Shown here piece after piece: positions 23,994-38,746 of a DNA stretch of 64,000 nt. The position numbers and the translations under genes were made by a program. Numbering within the stretch: position 1 is the stretch's first letter; each line of letters starts with the position of its first letter. The notes under the pieces are model-generated. The model had not been told where the DNA came from. It saw only the letters and a program-made list of their open reading frames with translations, and searched no databases. The stretch comes from Apis mellifera (lineage: Eukaryota > Arthropoda > Insecta > Hymenoptera > Apidae). Location of the stretch: positions 1,885,501 to 1,949,500 of the forward strand of contig NC_037640.1 in NCBI RefSeq assembly GCF_003254395.2, written 5' to 3'.

Positions 23994-26965
23994 TAATCTT
24001 CCTTTTCTTCTTTTCTTCTTTTACCTAAAATCGACGAGAATAAATGAAAATATTCGTTTCAAATTAACAAATAATTCCAAAATTCTCGAGTACAAGATAA
24101 TATTGATAAATATTATGACAAATGATCAATGGAAGCATCAAAGGCGAGGTTTGCATTAATTTTTCTATTCGAATGATATCTGAATAAAAATGTTTGACAT
24201 TTCAAATTTAATAATAAGTTACGAAATGAAAGGAACGAATTAGAATTATTGTGATTAGCTCAATTTTGAAAGAAGAAAGGCGGAACGATAAAGGAGAAAA
24301 TAAACACGTGACAAGTAAGGGAAAAGGGCACAGAAGTATTTATTGGGAGCTATGAGATACTGGATGGGTTCCCTTTGGCGCCATAATCGGCCATTGTCGC
24401 GTTACTTCTAAGCCGTTAAGCCGACCCGAAGATTTCTTTTTGAGAACGATGTATTCTATCCCCTGCGCAATATTTCTCTCCAACTATCTATTTTTTTGTT
24501 TCGCCTTTGTACCCTTTCCATCCCCGCGAAATCACGATCTAGCATCGAAAGATGGATCGATCTTTGAAACCTTTAAATCTTTAGAATTCGAAATTTTTTG
24601 AGATTTTTTGAGAAATTGAATCGAAAGATAGAAATGCTAGTTTTTCTTTCCTATAGATTCAAAGATACTTGTAAATAATAATATTCAAAGAATATTTATT
24701 CATCGATTCAATTAAATTGAATTAAAACAAGTTTTGTTTGTTAATTGATAATTAAAAAGAAATTTGTTGCTTCGTAAGATGATAAATATTCAAGTAAAAT
24801 TCAGTTAAAAATATCTTGCTTAAATTCAGAAAAGAAATTGTCTTCGATAAATAAAAGAACACGATTTATTTGTAAAACTTTCAAGCACCTCAAAAAATAT
24901 ACATAAAACGTATAACTGGAAAGTCTACATACTTTATAAAATAAATTAAAAAATCAAGTATAAATTGATTGGATATGAATTATTCTACCATACTTTTTGT
25001 TCAAATTTTTGATCAAACAACAGCTTAATCGATAAATAAAATTTTAACGAATCCTCGAATAATTACATTTCAATCATGTTGCATGTCGAAATCACCCTCC
25101 TCCAAACGGTCGATCACAATTTGCGCAAGGCACACTTTATAACAGGCAATTACAGAAAATATCATTGGGAAATAATAACCTGAAAATATGTATAATTAAA
25201 AAGCGATTGTTTTCGACGACCGTCCAATAAGAGAAAAGTTAACGAAAGTGGCTAACCGTCGAAATGAAATTATACATATTCATGCTTCGAACTCGATTCT
25301 TTTTCACTCGGCGGTGGGCGGAAAGTAACAGTGTGACACATGGCCGTAAATCGTGGCAGGTGGCAATCCTGATTCATGCCTCGTTCCAGTATTAACCACG
25401 TTGATCCGCAACGATCGATCGATCATAATTTATTCTCCTCTTCGTCTCGGTTGCAAACCAAAACTATCCCTCCCTCGATATCAATCGAGATAAGTTCGGG
25501 CGGCGTTTTGATTGAATGAATTTTAAATATAAAAAAAAAAAAAAAGAAAATTCACGATGGAAGTGTGCGAAGTGATATTTGTCGCGATCGAGAGATTAGA
25601 ATTCCATGCACGAAAGTGTTTCGACACCCCCCTCTCTTCTTTATCGGTCGAATCGATCGCCGTTGGGTAAGCAATGCAGTACTTATGCTCGTGAAACGTG
25701 TCGTGTAATCGGTGTGAAGGCTTATTTTTAAAAAGAAGTCGTTGACGTTTCGCGGGTAAAAAGCCTCTTAGCCATTAAGCCGCGTTTACATTAGGCAATT
25801 TTTCGTGATCACGAGGGCAGGCTCGAGTTTAAATGGGATGACAATTAAATTGATATCAACTTTTCGATTCGATCGAAAGTATTTTCTATTTATCTTCAAT
25901 TGAATATATATAAATATATATCAAGATCATTACACGAGACGAATAATTTGAATAAAAGCTTGAATTGATTTGGACAACAATGTAAACGACTTAATTATAG
26001 TTGTTTATATAAATATTGGAAATTAAATTGACAAAAATGTGAATTTCATATTGAAAATTAAATAGAAAATTACGCTTAATATCGAAATTGTCTTCGAAGT
26101 TGGCTACAAAGGATGCTATGAGATATAGGAGTTGAATATCCTCAACCCCTTCGATATGAACCCTAATTTCGAAGGAAGAATTCTTCGATGAAACGGTTTC
26201 TCAATAGCCACAAAAGCAGCAGAGTTTCCTGCAAGAGATTCGAGAGGTCGCATAAAGATTGTTTTCAAATATTCATGAAACTAACCTTGCTCCTGATTAA
26301 ATAAGAAAAATTTCAAAATTCGAATCTAGTGTTGAAAAGAACAATCTAGAAAGTAGAATGCAGTAATTTATTTATAAATTTTCAATTAGGAAAGAATGCT
26401 TCAACTTTTGTTCTTTTAATATTAAAAAAAAAAAACAATATCTGTATAGAACAACTTAAAAATCCGAAAAAAATTTTCAATCATTGTTTCACGCGCATTT
26501 ACGATATCTATTTTATTCCTTCGCTCCTTCATCCCTCGTAATCCTATATTTACATTTCGATTAAATCGATTGGCTGAAATTTGTTTTACCATCTCGAGTA
26601 AACACGATTCGTGGAATAGGTAGAAAAAGTCCTGCCGGTTGGGTGGCACACGTGCGCATCTCTCTCTCTCTCTTTTTTTTTTTTCTCTCCTCCCTTTGCC
26701 ACAGGGTACATATATCGAAGGAGACGGTTAGCAAAGCTATCTCCCATGGGAGCATCTCTTTCGACTTACGAGGATTCCGCTTCCGTTACGAAAATAAAAT
26801 ACGAGCGGGAGAAACGTGCCACGAACCGTATCACCTCTCGAACAAACAAGAAGAAAACAAAATCGCTTGATTGTTAGGGCAAACAGATATTAAAAAGTTC
26901 TCGTTCGAGGTTTGTCGTTTGGACGGAAAGTAAATCAAGGCCTTTTTAACGTGTGTATATATATA

Positions 26966-26998
<33 letters not shown>

Positions 26999-29000
26999 AA
27001 GCGAAGAAACGTGCCCAAGTCTCATTTAAACTTAACCCGATTGTTCCTTTTCTTCGCTTCTTCTTGTCGTGTACTATGTTCTTAACCTTTTAGTCGCTCA
27101 TTTTATTAAATATGTAATTTCTATTTTACGAAAGCAGAAATTTCATTTATAATTTATTCGCTTAATTATCTTTTTTTTTTTGAATTATTTTCTTCCTTTG
27201 GTATCAATTGTTAATAATTATAAATATAAATTATAATTATGGTTTTGGTTCTAATTTATGAAAACATTAGATAGTGGAAATAAATTTTTTTTTATCAAAT
27301 GATATTTTGTAAAAATAATTTTAATGGAAGATTAATTATATATAAAGAATGGTAAAAACTATTTTAAAAAATTAAAAAATTATTCATTTATTATTGTACA
27401 CATTATTTTAGATAAGATATTTAGGTTAAATTTATAATATAAAATTTTAAAAAAACATAATTAATAAGGTAATAAAAATAAGATTTAAAAATATGTTTAA
27501 AAAAGAAATCTAAAATTGAGATAATTAATTAAAATCCTTGCAATACATAAAGATTCATTTAATAATAATTCAAATTTGATAATTAATATTATTGCCAAGC
27601 TTTGAATAACCTCGAAGAACAAAGAAAATTGAATTCCACAGATTTTTAGAAATCTACAATTCAACTACATAACTGAGAAAAGTGATTGGACAAAGTTATT
27701 ATTAATAAGTTTCTAAAAACGACTCACATTAACCCAAAGATAACCTCTCAAATATGTTGTCAAATTTTTTTTCCTTTGAAACATCTTATAAGAAACAAAT
27801 TGCAAGAGAATATTATCCTCGTTTAAAAATACCTTTACTCGTGACATCATATCACATATATTTCGTCCATTTAATCTCCTTCAATGAAGAAATCTATAGA
27901 GATCACGGATCCGAGATATCCCGCTGCGCGTGAATCGCAAGGAAAGCTTACAGGTACGCTCACAGAGGGCGAAAGAAGAAAAGTCGTTTGAGAGAGAGCA
28001 TGTCAAAAAGTAGTGCACGCTCTCCACGGGATGTCCGACATGAAGAAGGATCTAAACTTCAGTAATGAACCCTCTCATTCTCGAATCAAGCTTGTCATTG
28101 TCACTTTAGCTATTCATCGTATGCATTGTATTATATCTGTGTATAATAATACGCGTCGCCATTTCATCTTGTTCCTTTATTCTGAGAAAAGCTTTACGAT
28201 GCAACTGGATCGAGATTCGAAGGAAATTCTTTGTAATTTACGACGTTTGCTTTGATACTGAAATCATCGAAAATTGTAAAAAACATAAGAAACAATCGAT
28301 CACATTGTTAACGAGGATATAATAATATAATAATAAAAAGTTAGATTTTTAGGAAAAATCTCGATTCTTTTTTTTTTTAATTTTTATCGACGAATTGCAC
28401 AATGGATTTATCAGTCTGTATTTTTAAGAATTAATAATATTTAACTCTTCCACAAACCTTACAAAAGCAAAAAGCAATTTATTCAATCCAATTTATTCGA
28501 GCATCGTAACGAAAGGAAACCAATGGTCACGTTGAAAAAGGCGATTTCCATTAGATTATTCCTTGAATGCTTGGTGACGGTCGATTATTCTTAAAAGATT
28601 AAAGTCAATGATTTTGCAACATCCAATTATGTCGCAACATATGGCGCGCTGTTATCAATGGACGAATAATCGATCGAGTCTCGTAGTCTAAATAAGTTCC
28701 AGTAATAGGATACAAGTATTGTATCGAGGAAAAAGTTGATCCAATGCTGTGAGGCTGTGTTTGAAAATGAATCCAATTAAAAAAAGAAATTCTATTATAA
28801 ATGCTTCAATATATAACAAGGACTAAATGTAATAAATAAATGTTCTATTAATTGCTTGAGATGAGAGAGAGAAGAAAAAGTTTATATCATTTGAATTTAA
28901 CTGAATTTAATTGATTAAAATATTATATTATAATGCATAAGAAATTGCTTTTAATTTGCAATTAAATTAACAAATATAAGCATAGAGTTAAACCAAGATT
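23994..29000. other. Non-coding stretch with short GC-richer islands
   Basis: AT-rich background with islands at about 24300-24440, 25280-25420, 25600-25830, 26630-26860, 27890-28060 and 28500-28700. Simple repeats: (TC)n plus a T-run at 26660-26685 and a TATG/TG tract at 26952-27000. No exon chain or recognisable domain on either strand. Any conserved islands would be candidate regulatory elements of the downstream homeobox gene. Confidence 0.4.
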
Positions 29001-32000
29001 GTTGTAGTAATTTAAAATTTTCACATAGATAAATTATATCTTTATATTTTGTTTCTTAATATTATTTTCAATAAAGCTCCAAACTAATTAAAATAATTGA
29101 ATATATTTACAATCATCATCAATCACAATTACTCCTCGTTGAATTTATCCAAGCATATACAATATTTACAATACGCTTCGATGCCTTAAATATCATCTTA
29201 AATATCATATTTTTTTTTCGACGCCACATATTTATTATAAATTATCTCTCTTAGAATTAAAATCTTGTAATCGGCAGCGACAACCAGAATAGATTCACGG
29301 TTCGACGATTGCGACTTCTGGTTCCATCGGGTCGTAAACGTGTCCATTATCCTTATGAAATTACCCCTGAATGGCCGATCCGCAGTTACCCACACGTCAC
29401 CGTCAACGTTTCATCGATAATAAGCGCACGGCCGACGTGCGCAAGGCGCAATAACGCTGACAGACGTAAACGGCAAATGATAAGAAGGTATAATTAGATA
29501 GGGAGGACCGAAAAGGGGCGAGGTCGAGCAGCACGTTAACTCGGGCGTTGTTTCCAAACGCAAGTCCCTTCCCTCCTCTTGCGACAAGATGGTCAACCCT
29601 TGACATACACAATGGGCGGCGTAATGCCACGTGAAACAGCGTGAATGCGTAATTTACTCGGAACCGGTGGCCAAAGGGTGGAGCAGGGGAGGGGGAGGGG
29701 GTGGCATAACGGGGTTCACGCTCTGTTAACCGAAGGGGAGGGATTTTTCGTGCCTTCGAACATCGCCAACCACGGTGGGTTTCACGTCAGAGTGACGTTC
29801 CGTTTCCTACGTTCGTTGTTCCACGAATCGTTTTCCAATTCTCTTTGAGCTAATTCGATTTTAAGGGAGGGGGTGTTGATGAAGATATATTTTCGTGTCA
29901 CGTGGAAATATTTTTGTTTCTGGGGTAAAAGTTAATTGAAACGGAACGTGTTCGTGAAATTGAAAAGATAAGTTTTAATGTAATGTTGAAAAAAAAATAT
30001 TGTATATTAGGGTTATTATAAAAGGGACGTTAATAATCCATAACGAGTTTCCAGGAGAAAATTTGTTTGATAATAAGGGGAGAATTATTATTTATGAGAA
30101 AGATGTATATATGTACATTTATTTATTTAGTTATTCGATAATTAATTGTATATTTCATACACGCGACATTAAGCATAAAAAAATTAAAGATTTTAATTTT
30201 ATTTTATTTTTTTCTTTTCATCAATTGAAGATCAATTTTTCTGGAAAAGAAATTGAAAAATTTGTGAATTTTCCCTTTTTTTTGAATTGATGCAAAGTTA
30301 AAGAAATACAAATTTGTAATATATAAAATAGTGTTTTAAAAAAAAATATTTTAAAAATAATAATTATTTATGAAAGTAAATGAGCAACAAATATTAGATT
30401 AAAAATTTCAAAGATAAATAAATGAATGATTGATTTAATTATTTAATTATTAAAAATGCAATCTATTTTTCTTCGATCTTCAAAGAATTAATTTCTTTGA
30501 AAATTCTTTCGAAACGAATAAATTGAAACACGAAACAGGCACAAAACGTTCATTAAAGAAAGAACGTGAATGAACGACGTTATGAATGGCCATTGTAATC
30601 CAAGTACACCAGTCTACACTTTACTCGAGTTTTAATCATTATTAAAGATCTCGTTATTATATACATCGAAACCTTAATGACTTACATTTCCACCTTATCT
30701 TACGTTTCTATCGTCTTCCCCGTTATCACACGTCAACAATTCAAAATTCTTCAAAATCCATTTAATCAACGAAATTTAAAATTTTATCCTGCGCGCAAAA
30801 GCTTGATTTTCGATTTGAAGACATTCTTTTTCAAAAGAGAGAGAAAAAAACCTGCTCAATTGCGGTTTACCGCTTATTGAAATAAAAAAAAAAAAGAAAA
30901 GGATCGACAATAACGGTCGAACGAGAAGAACGGAGACAGAAACGAGTCGCGTCCGTGTGTTGTCGAGGAACAAGACCGATGACAGACCACGAACTAGGGG
31001 GTAACTCGAGTAAAATTATCTGCTTCCAGTCGCCGGGGAAAGAGAGGGAGGGGGAGCGAGAGAGGCGATGAGAACGAGAGAGAAGAAAGGAGAAACGTAA
31101 ACGTTGAAACAGCGGCTTTTCCACTCGCTTCGACGACATTTCCTCCGCCTAATTGGCAAGAATGACGCACGACCCTTGTAATTGCTCGAACGAAGCGAAG
31201 AAACCGAAGGATGATGTGTTCCTTCCTCTTGCCAAGTGCATTTTCGATTCTTTTCTCGTTCTCCTCCAGAATTATTCATTGTTATCGCATTATTGCGCAT
31301 ATATGGGAGGGGACGCATCTTTAAAATTTCTCTAATGATTCTAAAACTATACTTGCAAGAAATATTTCTCATCCATTATCTATTTTATTAAAAAAAAAAA
31401 TAAAGGATTATATTTTTTATTACAAAATTAAAGATCCTATTCCATTATATTTTAATTAACAACTTTCTAATTTCCAATTTCGTTTCAATAATTAATAAAC
31501 AGATAGATTTTTTTCATCTTGCTGTACACGTTCAAAAGATCAATTCAAAATTAAATTTTATCAATATACTGTAATAATTATTGTGAATAAAAAGATATAT
31601 TATATATAATTCGGATAACGAAATGTTTCTCGAAGAATAATTCTGTTCAGATTAATCATTCTCCTGTATATGCATATCTATTTTTTTTTCCATCTTTCGT
31701 TGAACATATCAATTTGAAATCAAGACGCAACCGTCGTTTCAAGTCGAAAAGATCGAAAGATCCGTTTCTCTCGGACTCCCCTCAATCCCTTTTCACAGTT
31801 AATCGAATGTTTTCACGGTGGCCAATGACCACTATCTATCCGCTCCGCTTTTTGCTTTCCGTGGTCTGGGACGAGGTTGCTCGTCTCCTCGGAGACGAGA
31901 AGTCTCCTTTTATGGATAGATTTAAGGCGTCACGGAACGTTAAATGCCGCTTCTCGCCACCCTTCAACGCCGCTACGTCCACCGTGGAGGTAAATTTGAA

Positions 32001-35000
32001 AGAAGAATTCGGAAGTTGGTTGTTGGGTAATCATCGTAAATTCACACAGTTTTTGCTTCCTCGGGGGATAAAAAGTTTTTCTATAATATACGATCAAAGC
32101 GAAACGAATTTTCTTTAAATTCAAATGAGACATAGTAATTCATACAGATTTTAAAGTATACAAAAATTTTGAAACTCTTAAATGAAGAATTATTATCCTC
32201 TCTTTCGTGGAAATGATGATAGTTTCGAATTTATCCAATTTTCGTTACATGATTATTGTCGAAAATTTATAAATTGCAGATACGAAAATTTGTGAAGAAG
32301 AAACATGATCGTGCATAACAAAGAATGAAATTTATACCATTGAAATATTTAAATGCATATGTGTGTGATATATGATTACAAGAAATTTGTGAATTTATTG
32401 ACAGAAGGAATTGAGAAGAGCAATGGAAAATATGGAGATGTATGAAAAAATACGCGAGGACCTTCTCCAAAGAATACATATGGAAACTATTTCGAGAGTT
32501 GTCAAGCAACGATCACTGTCACGGTGGTCAAAACTGCATCTGTGATTTCGGTGGAACCCCTCCGCGTTACGCGACGGACATTGATCAGTGGTGGCGCATG
32601 CCGAGATCTCTCACGATCTCTCCTAAAATTAACGCATTTACGTGATAAAAGTGGATCGAGTTGTTAATTTTTAAACTTAACGTATATTAGTTAATTAGTA
32701 TTCATTTATGTCAAATTTCGATCCAATATCAAAGACGATAATATTTATATAATATAATTATATAAATATTTAATAATTAATTTTTATATTTAATTTAATA
32801 AATAAATATAATAAATAATTAAATTATAATTATAAATAATAAAATTTAATATATTTAATAATATTTATATATATCATAGTATATTTATCTTATATTTATT
32901 TATTATTTTTTTTTAATTCATCAATTACTTTCGACAAATCTAACTTTTCACAAATACCTTTAATATATTTATTCCTAAGAAATTTATAATAAACAATTTA
33001 CGTAAATGCAAGTGTAATTTCAATGAAGTCATAACAATTTCTTCGAAATAAATACTCGAAAATCAGGAGAAGAGGAGGGTGGGAAACATCGTTATCCCAA
33101 TGCAAAACATTTTCAAGGAAACAGCATTTTCATTGCCAAAGAAGAAAGAATCCTCTTAAGAGTCATTTATCGTCGCGCGACGCTTAAGAGGATGCGACAG
33201 AAAAGAACGGATCTTGCGAAAATTCTTTCGCGAATCCGTAAACTTCTCTCGGTGAGCGAGAAAAAGGAGGAAAAATAAAGGAGCGAGAGAGAGAGAGAGG
33301 AACAAAGCGTGGAAGGGCACCGTGTCTCGGTTACAAGATAAAGAGGACGACAAAGACACGCGGTAGGAGAGTGTCCAGACTCGGCTCATAATTTTCGTTG
33401 GGCGGCGCGCGACGTACGACGTGTACGTGTCACCACGTCGCGACGCACCCGTCCGTCTCATTGCGACTGGAACACCAAAAACGAACTATTTTATTGCCGT
33501 TCTCCAGACTCGAGAAATTCCTTACAAATTCCTTTTGCTTTCGCTTAGAAGAAATTCATTCGACGACTAAGAGGTTAATGTTCTTCGATTATTGGACAAG
33601 CATCAATGATTAAAATTATTCGTAATGGAAAATTATATCAGACAGATAATAAGTAATACTAAAAGTATTTTTAATATTCCTTTCTAGGATAACGTTCGAA
33701 AGAAAGAAAAATTAATCAAATATCATTGCTTTGTTATTAAATGCTTATTAATGACTCGTGATAAAACTTTCTTTGAAGATACACGTACTTTATTTCGAGA
33801 AAAATTCGGTTTCAAGGGAATGTCGAAAGTGGGCAGCGAGGAAACGGATGCATGGCCGCGTTTTATTGAGCCAACACAGTTGACAGCAAGAGTGACTGCG
33901 CTCGTAAAAGCCTCGTATAAATAAAATCGCCGGGAATATAATTGTTTGCCGAGAGCCGGGGATGATTCTACGACGGAATAGATATACGGATTCCGTATAT
34001 TTGGAGGACAAAACGAACATAAAAGTTGATACACACGGAAATTTCGATCGAGATTTATTTATTAAATTGTAAATAATTTAAATACGTATATAACGAATAA
34101 TAATCGATAATCTTTCGTAAAGAATATTAACTCTTTTCCCGTTCTTTCTTTCTCAAATTCTTCTTCCCTTTCTATCGATTAGAATTTCAAGTATCCAATA
34201 ACTCGAGCATCTTGATTCGTTTATTATACGAATTATGTAACTATTTTTTTAGCCGTCGGACATCGTTGAAAGAACTTGGAAAGAATTCAGATTACGTAAC
34301 GAAACTTAAAATTGGCTTAAAAAAGAAAAAGATAAGAGGTTATCGATTATTTTTTTTATCTGAAAATTTAAGGAATATCGTTTGATTATTATTTAAAAAT
34401 ATCGAGGCAATTTGAGAAACTGTTAACGCGTTATTATATTTTCGAAGAGAAAATAAAAGAAAGTGTGTATTCGGAATATGTACGAGAGGAAGGATCGAGA
34501 GCTCACGGTTAGGGCGAAATCGTTACTCGACACCCTTGTGTAACGAGAGTCAAGCCGCAACTATGAAGAAGACCAATGTTCCGGGACATAAAGAAGCGTG
34601 GTTTAGCGTGTCCCTGAAAATCGAAACCACCGTAACGCCGGCGCCTCTCATTTATCCATTTCTTATAAATCAAAATAAATGTATCTCGTGTTTGTAACTC
34701 TTGAAATGAATCTAATTAAAAATTCTTTTTTTAGAAAGAGAAAAATCGTAACTGAAAAATAAATTTGAGATTCGAAAAATCGAAATTTACGAATCATAAG
34801 TTATCGCTGAATATTTATTTTAATATTCCAGTATTGCGGCCTTCGATACTTTTATTGGCAAGTTATGAAAGTATGTCAATATCTTGTCCATCTTTCAAAA
34901 TAATTTTGGAAATGATTTTATAGAACAGCTTATAGATCTACCGTCGCCTTTTTACATAGTCAATTATTACCAAACTGTTTTCAATATTTTTTTGAAAATA

Positions 35001-36849
35001 GAAAAAAATCATCAAGTACTAGAATGAAATAGAGAAAGTTTTATAATTATATTTTAGTTAAAAGCTTCCTCGAAAAAAAAATATAAAAAGAATAATACAA
35101 TAGCAACTCTTCTACAAAGTTCAATTGTTTTAAAGGATCCAAAGATTAACAAAGAAGAATCATTTGAAAATATCCAGACTGACTTTTTCCTTTCGAAATA
35201 AATCTATTAAATATCTATTAAATTCTTTCCATATGAGAGGAAAGAAAATTCGTTTCTCGATTTTCTAAAAAAAAAAAGAAACAGAAATATCGACAGAGAA
35301 TTCATCTTATGGAAATAAAATGGATGGTAATGAAATTTTTTTCAATGACCACGCACGCCTGAATTCTTTCGCAGGGTTGTATCCAGAAAAACACCAGAAA
35401 GCCACCGTGTCGTATCGTTTAGAAACCAATGAGAATCTAATGAAGGTGGGGCTTGCCAAGGAAATCTCCACCTACTCTTGAAATACTCTATTTCTCTTCT
35501 CTCCTGCGTGCCTGCAGGCTGGCTCCCTTCGTAAAAGGAAGAACGAGAGAGCAAAATAAGAGGCGATAGAGAGGGACATAGAGGCGAGAAGAGAAACACA
35601 AGAGGGAGGAAAGAACGAAGAGGAGAGACAAATGAAGAGGCTGAGGAGGATCCTCAAGTACGTTTTAACTCGGCCAAGTCAGTTGGCATCTCGCCGCATC
35701 AACTAATACGATGGCTTCGTTTCACGGTATACGAAACGATCTTCCGACAAAATCGATCGACCAGTTGTGATTTACGCGCGTTTCGGATGTTACCAACATT
35801 TGAACTTGAACGGAGCCAATTGATCGAACATGTTTTAACAATACAGTGCGTGCTCGATGCATATGTATATACATATATATATATATATATTTATACATGT
35901 ACATTTGTAATTTTGTTCGTATGTAAGACAATCCTTTGGAGGACAACGTCCTTGAAAATAAATCTTATTTACAACTGGCCTGTTAAAACGTAAACTTCTT
36001 CACGTAGAGTGCCTGTTAAAGATCTTGTTGGACGGTATCGCCATTTTGTACAAATCACGTTTATATCGGCGAAGATATTTTGGAAACGATAGAAATAGAA
36101 TAGTCATTTGCAACTCGTGAGAAAATCGTAAAGCAACGATTGATTTATGGAAGCTATAAAGAAATATATACTCGTCGACAAAGAAAATGACGAAACGTTA
36201 CATGCTGTTAGCATAAAGAATCGATTTAAAGTAGGTAAACGCCGATCCTACGAGAGAAAATTGATGCTCGTATAATATACGATAATTGAGCCAATACGGT
36301 TCTTTTTTTATCTTATCTATTTTACACATTCTTGGTTAACGTTCGAAAAAAGAAAGAGACATTTACTTTTAACCAAGTTAAACCTTTCTCGCAAGATCTA
36401 TAAAAAGTGAGACGAATTATAACCTTGATTCTAGTCGTGGATTATAAACTAGATGCGATAAAAATCACATTGAACGTGTAAAAATATCAGATTCTTCGAT
36501 AATCTAATTGAAATATTCGAAATGGTGAAACTGTTAAACAATTCAAATTAAAAAATCAAATATTATAATTTTTTAAAAAAATGTACATATAAAATGTTTC
36601 CCGAATAACTTCAAACACGTTGAGCAGCATTCGATCAACACGTGGCGTAAAATTTGAATTACTACGAGTCATTTGTGCCAGAGTAAGAAATGTCATCTTA
36701 CGATTTATTAAATAACTCGATTATTACATCGCGTATTTACCTCGATATCTCAAAGTGATCGAGAATAATTACTTCAAGAAATAAATAATAAAAATTAAAA
36801 TTTGTTCGTTGCCACTCGATTAAAGAGATTCATCGTTCAAAACGGGACA
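29001..36849. other. Non-coding 5' flank of the homeobox gene
   Basis: GC-richer islands at 29280-29860, 30890-31330, 31720-32010, 32500-32650, 33150-33460, 34490-34650 and 35340-35720 alternate with very AT-rich DNA. Inverted repeats occur at 31880-31899, 33151-33192 and 34579-34618. An (AT)n run is at 35875-35891. Open frames here do not resemble known proteins. Leader exons and enhancers of the homeobox gene could lie here but cannot be identified from sequence alone. Confidence 0.4.
33151..33192. repeat. Nested inverted repeat
   Basis: TCCTCTTAAG (33151-33160) and CTTAAGAGGA (33183-33192) are a perfect 10-bp inverted repeat. Inside, CGTCGCGCGACG (33171-33182) is a perfect 12-bp palindrome abutting the right arm. 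Function unknown. Confidence 0.85.
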
Positions 36850-38746
36850 ATGTTGTGTGGAAATTCGGAACAAGTAGAGAACAACAGCGTAATAGTTTCG
36901 CAGATTACGAATCCTCATACACCACAAGATTTCACGGTCTCACGGTTATTATCGACGCCGACTAACTCCTTAGGTAAGAATTCTGGAAATTTACAATCAA
37001 ATTATTTTATATAAACATTTTACGTAATACGAATGAAATTGAATAAAATTCGACGATGACGCGTTTCGTATATAACACGCCTCGCTGTGTTTCCACGATG
37101 TTTCCATCCATGATCCACGACGAGTTTGATTTTATCGAAATCGCGCGTTTCCAGTCATGCTGTTCGCATTATACCGCTTTGATGAACGCTCGAACACAGT
37201 GGAGTCATTCAAGAATAGCTACGCCTTTGCCGCTTCTCATCTTCGCTTTTTACGTTTTGGAAACGTTACCTCCTTATCGTGAGCGGCATCTTGAAATATC
37301 TCAATTGAATTTTCATTTTCGTTCACACGGTATCGCGAATTTTTTCACAGGCTGAAGTAAATAATAATATACGTACGTTTTATAGAATGTAATGAAACTT
37401 CTACTTCGGCATCTGCATGCAGAAGACCGAGAAGAAGTAGGACGACATTCTCGGCAGAACAATTAGCCGCTTTGGAAAGGGTGTTCGAAAGGACGCATTA
37501 TCCAGACGCTTTTGTTCGAGAGGAACTTGCAACACGTGTCTCTTTATCGGAGGCCAGAGTACAGGTAACGTATACACAATGATTAAATGAAACGTTCAAA
37601 AAAAAAATGATACTTACACTTCGTGAAATGGAAGAAGAAAGGCCGTGATGAATATGTAAAAGAGAAAAAGTATCGTATCGCTGGTGGGCCAAGTTCACAT
37701 ATGTTTCTTGGGATTATGGTGGCTAACGTTAGAAAGAAGGCAGGCAAAGAAGGAAGGAAGGCAGGCAGGCAGGCAGACAGACAGAGGTGCAGAAAAGAAA
37801 AGAAGTAAAAGAGAGAAAAAAGAAGGAAAGAGGATGGAGGTCGCAGTGGATAGCTAAGCAGAAAATCAGAGGAGACAGGTTGTCAGGGGCAAGGAGCTAT
37901 GATTAGCTTGGCAGGATAGTTTTGTCGTTCCAGCGACATCTGTGCTTGGCATACGACGTACCGCATGCTGCATGATACGTCTCGTATCTAGCACGTGTGT
38001 GGTGACTGTTACACGATTGTGCAGAAAGCAGACTTTTCGTTGCTCGTGTCGATCCATCCACTGCCAGTGCTGCTGTTAAGTTTCTCTCATCTCCGTCCCG
38101 TTTGCCTGCCGTGAACTGTACGGTTGCCAGAAGTCGTCACGCTATCCACGCTTTTGCTCGCCATGTCCCTTCTTACTCTTTTCTTTGCTCTTCTATTTTT
38201 CTATAAAATTTCCACAAACTTTGATTCTATTATCAAGATACGAATCGCAAACTATTACATTCATGTTTCTCATGATTTTATAAAATCCTGATAAATGGAA
38301 ATAATTTTTATAAATAAATGTTGATAATAAATATTTAATATAAATTTTTGTTCCAGGTATGGTTTCAAAATAGACGGGCCAAGTTTCGTCGGAACGAAAG
38401 AAGTTCTGCTATTAATCGAGGCGTCTCTACCAACAGAGAGGTAGAAACTACTTTACCTTTACGACCTATCAGAATAACGCATACGCAGGAAAATAATTCG
38501 GAGATTTTGCAAACCCCTCAAGTGACCCAATATCCCTATAGCGAGTATTGGAGATCGTCGCAGCATTACACCTCTATGCAAACATCTACTTGCCATGGAT
38601 TTATAAATAGTAATTTAGGAAATGTTAATCTTCCTCCGTATCATCAGGCAGAAATTCACGGAGGATCCACGATGAGCAATTTAAATGCATTACGATTCAG
38701 GACGCATCCATACGGAACTTCATATTCTCCCATGCACGCAAGCATG

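Noticed and set aside
30000..30290. 96-codon frame on the plus strand
   Set aside because: Starts at a non-ATG codon in AT-rich DNA; residues are those expected from composition.
31714..32118. 134-codon plus-strand frame
   Set aside because: Begins at a non-ATG codon, has no domain and no supporting splice structure; treated as part of a GC-richer non-coding island.
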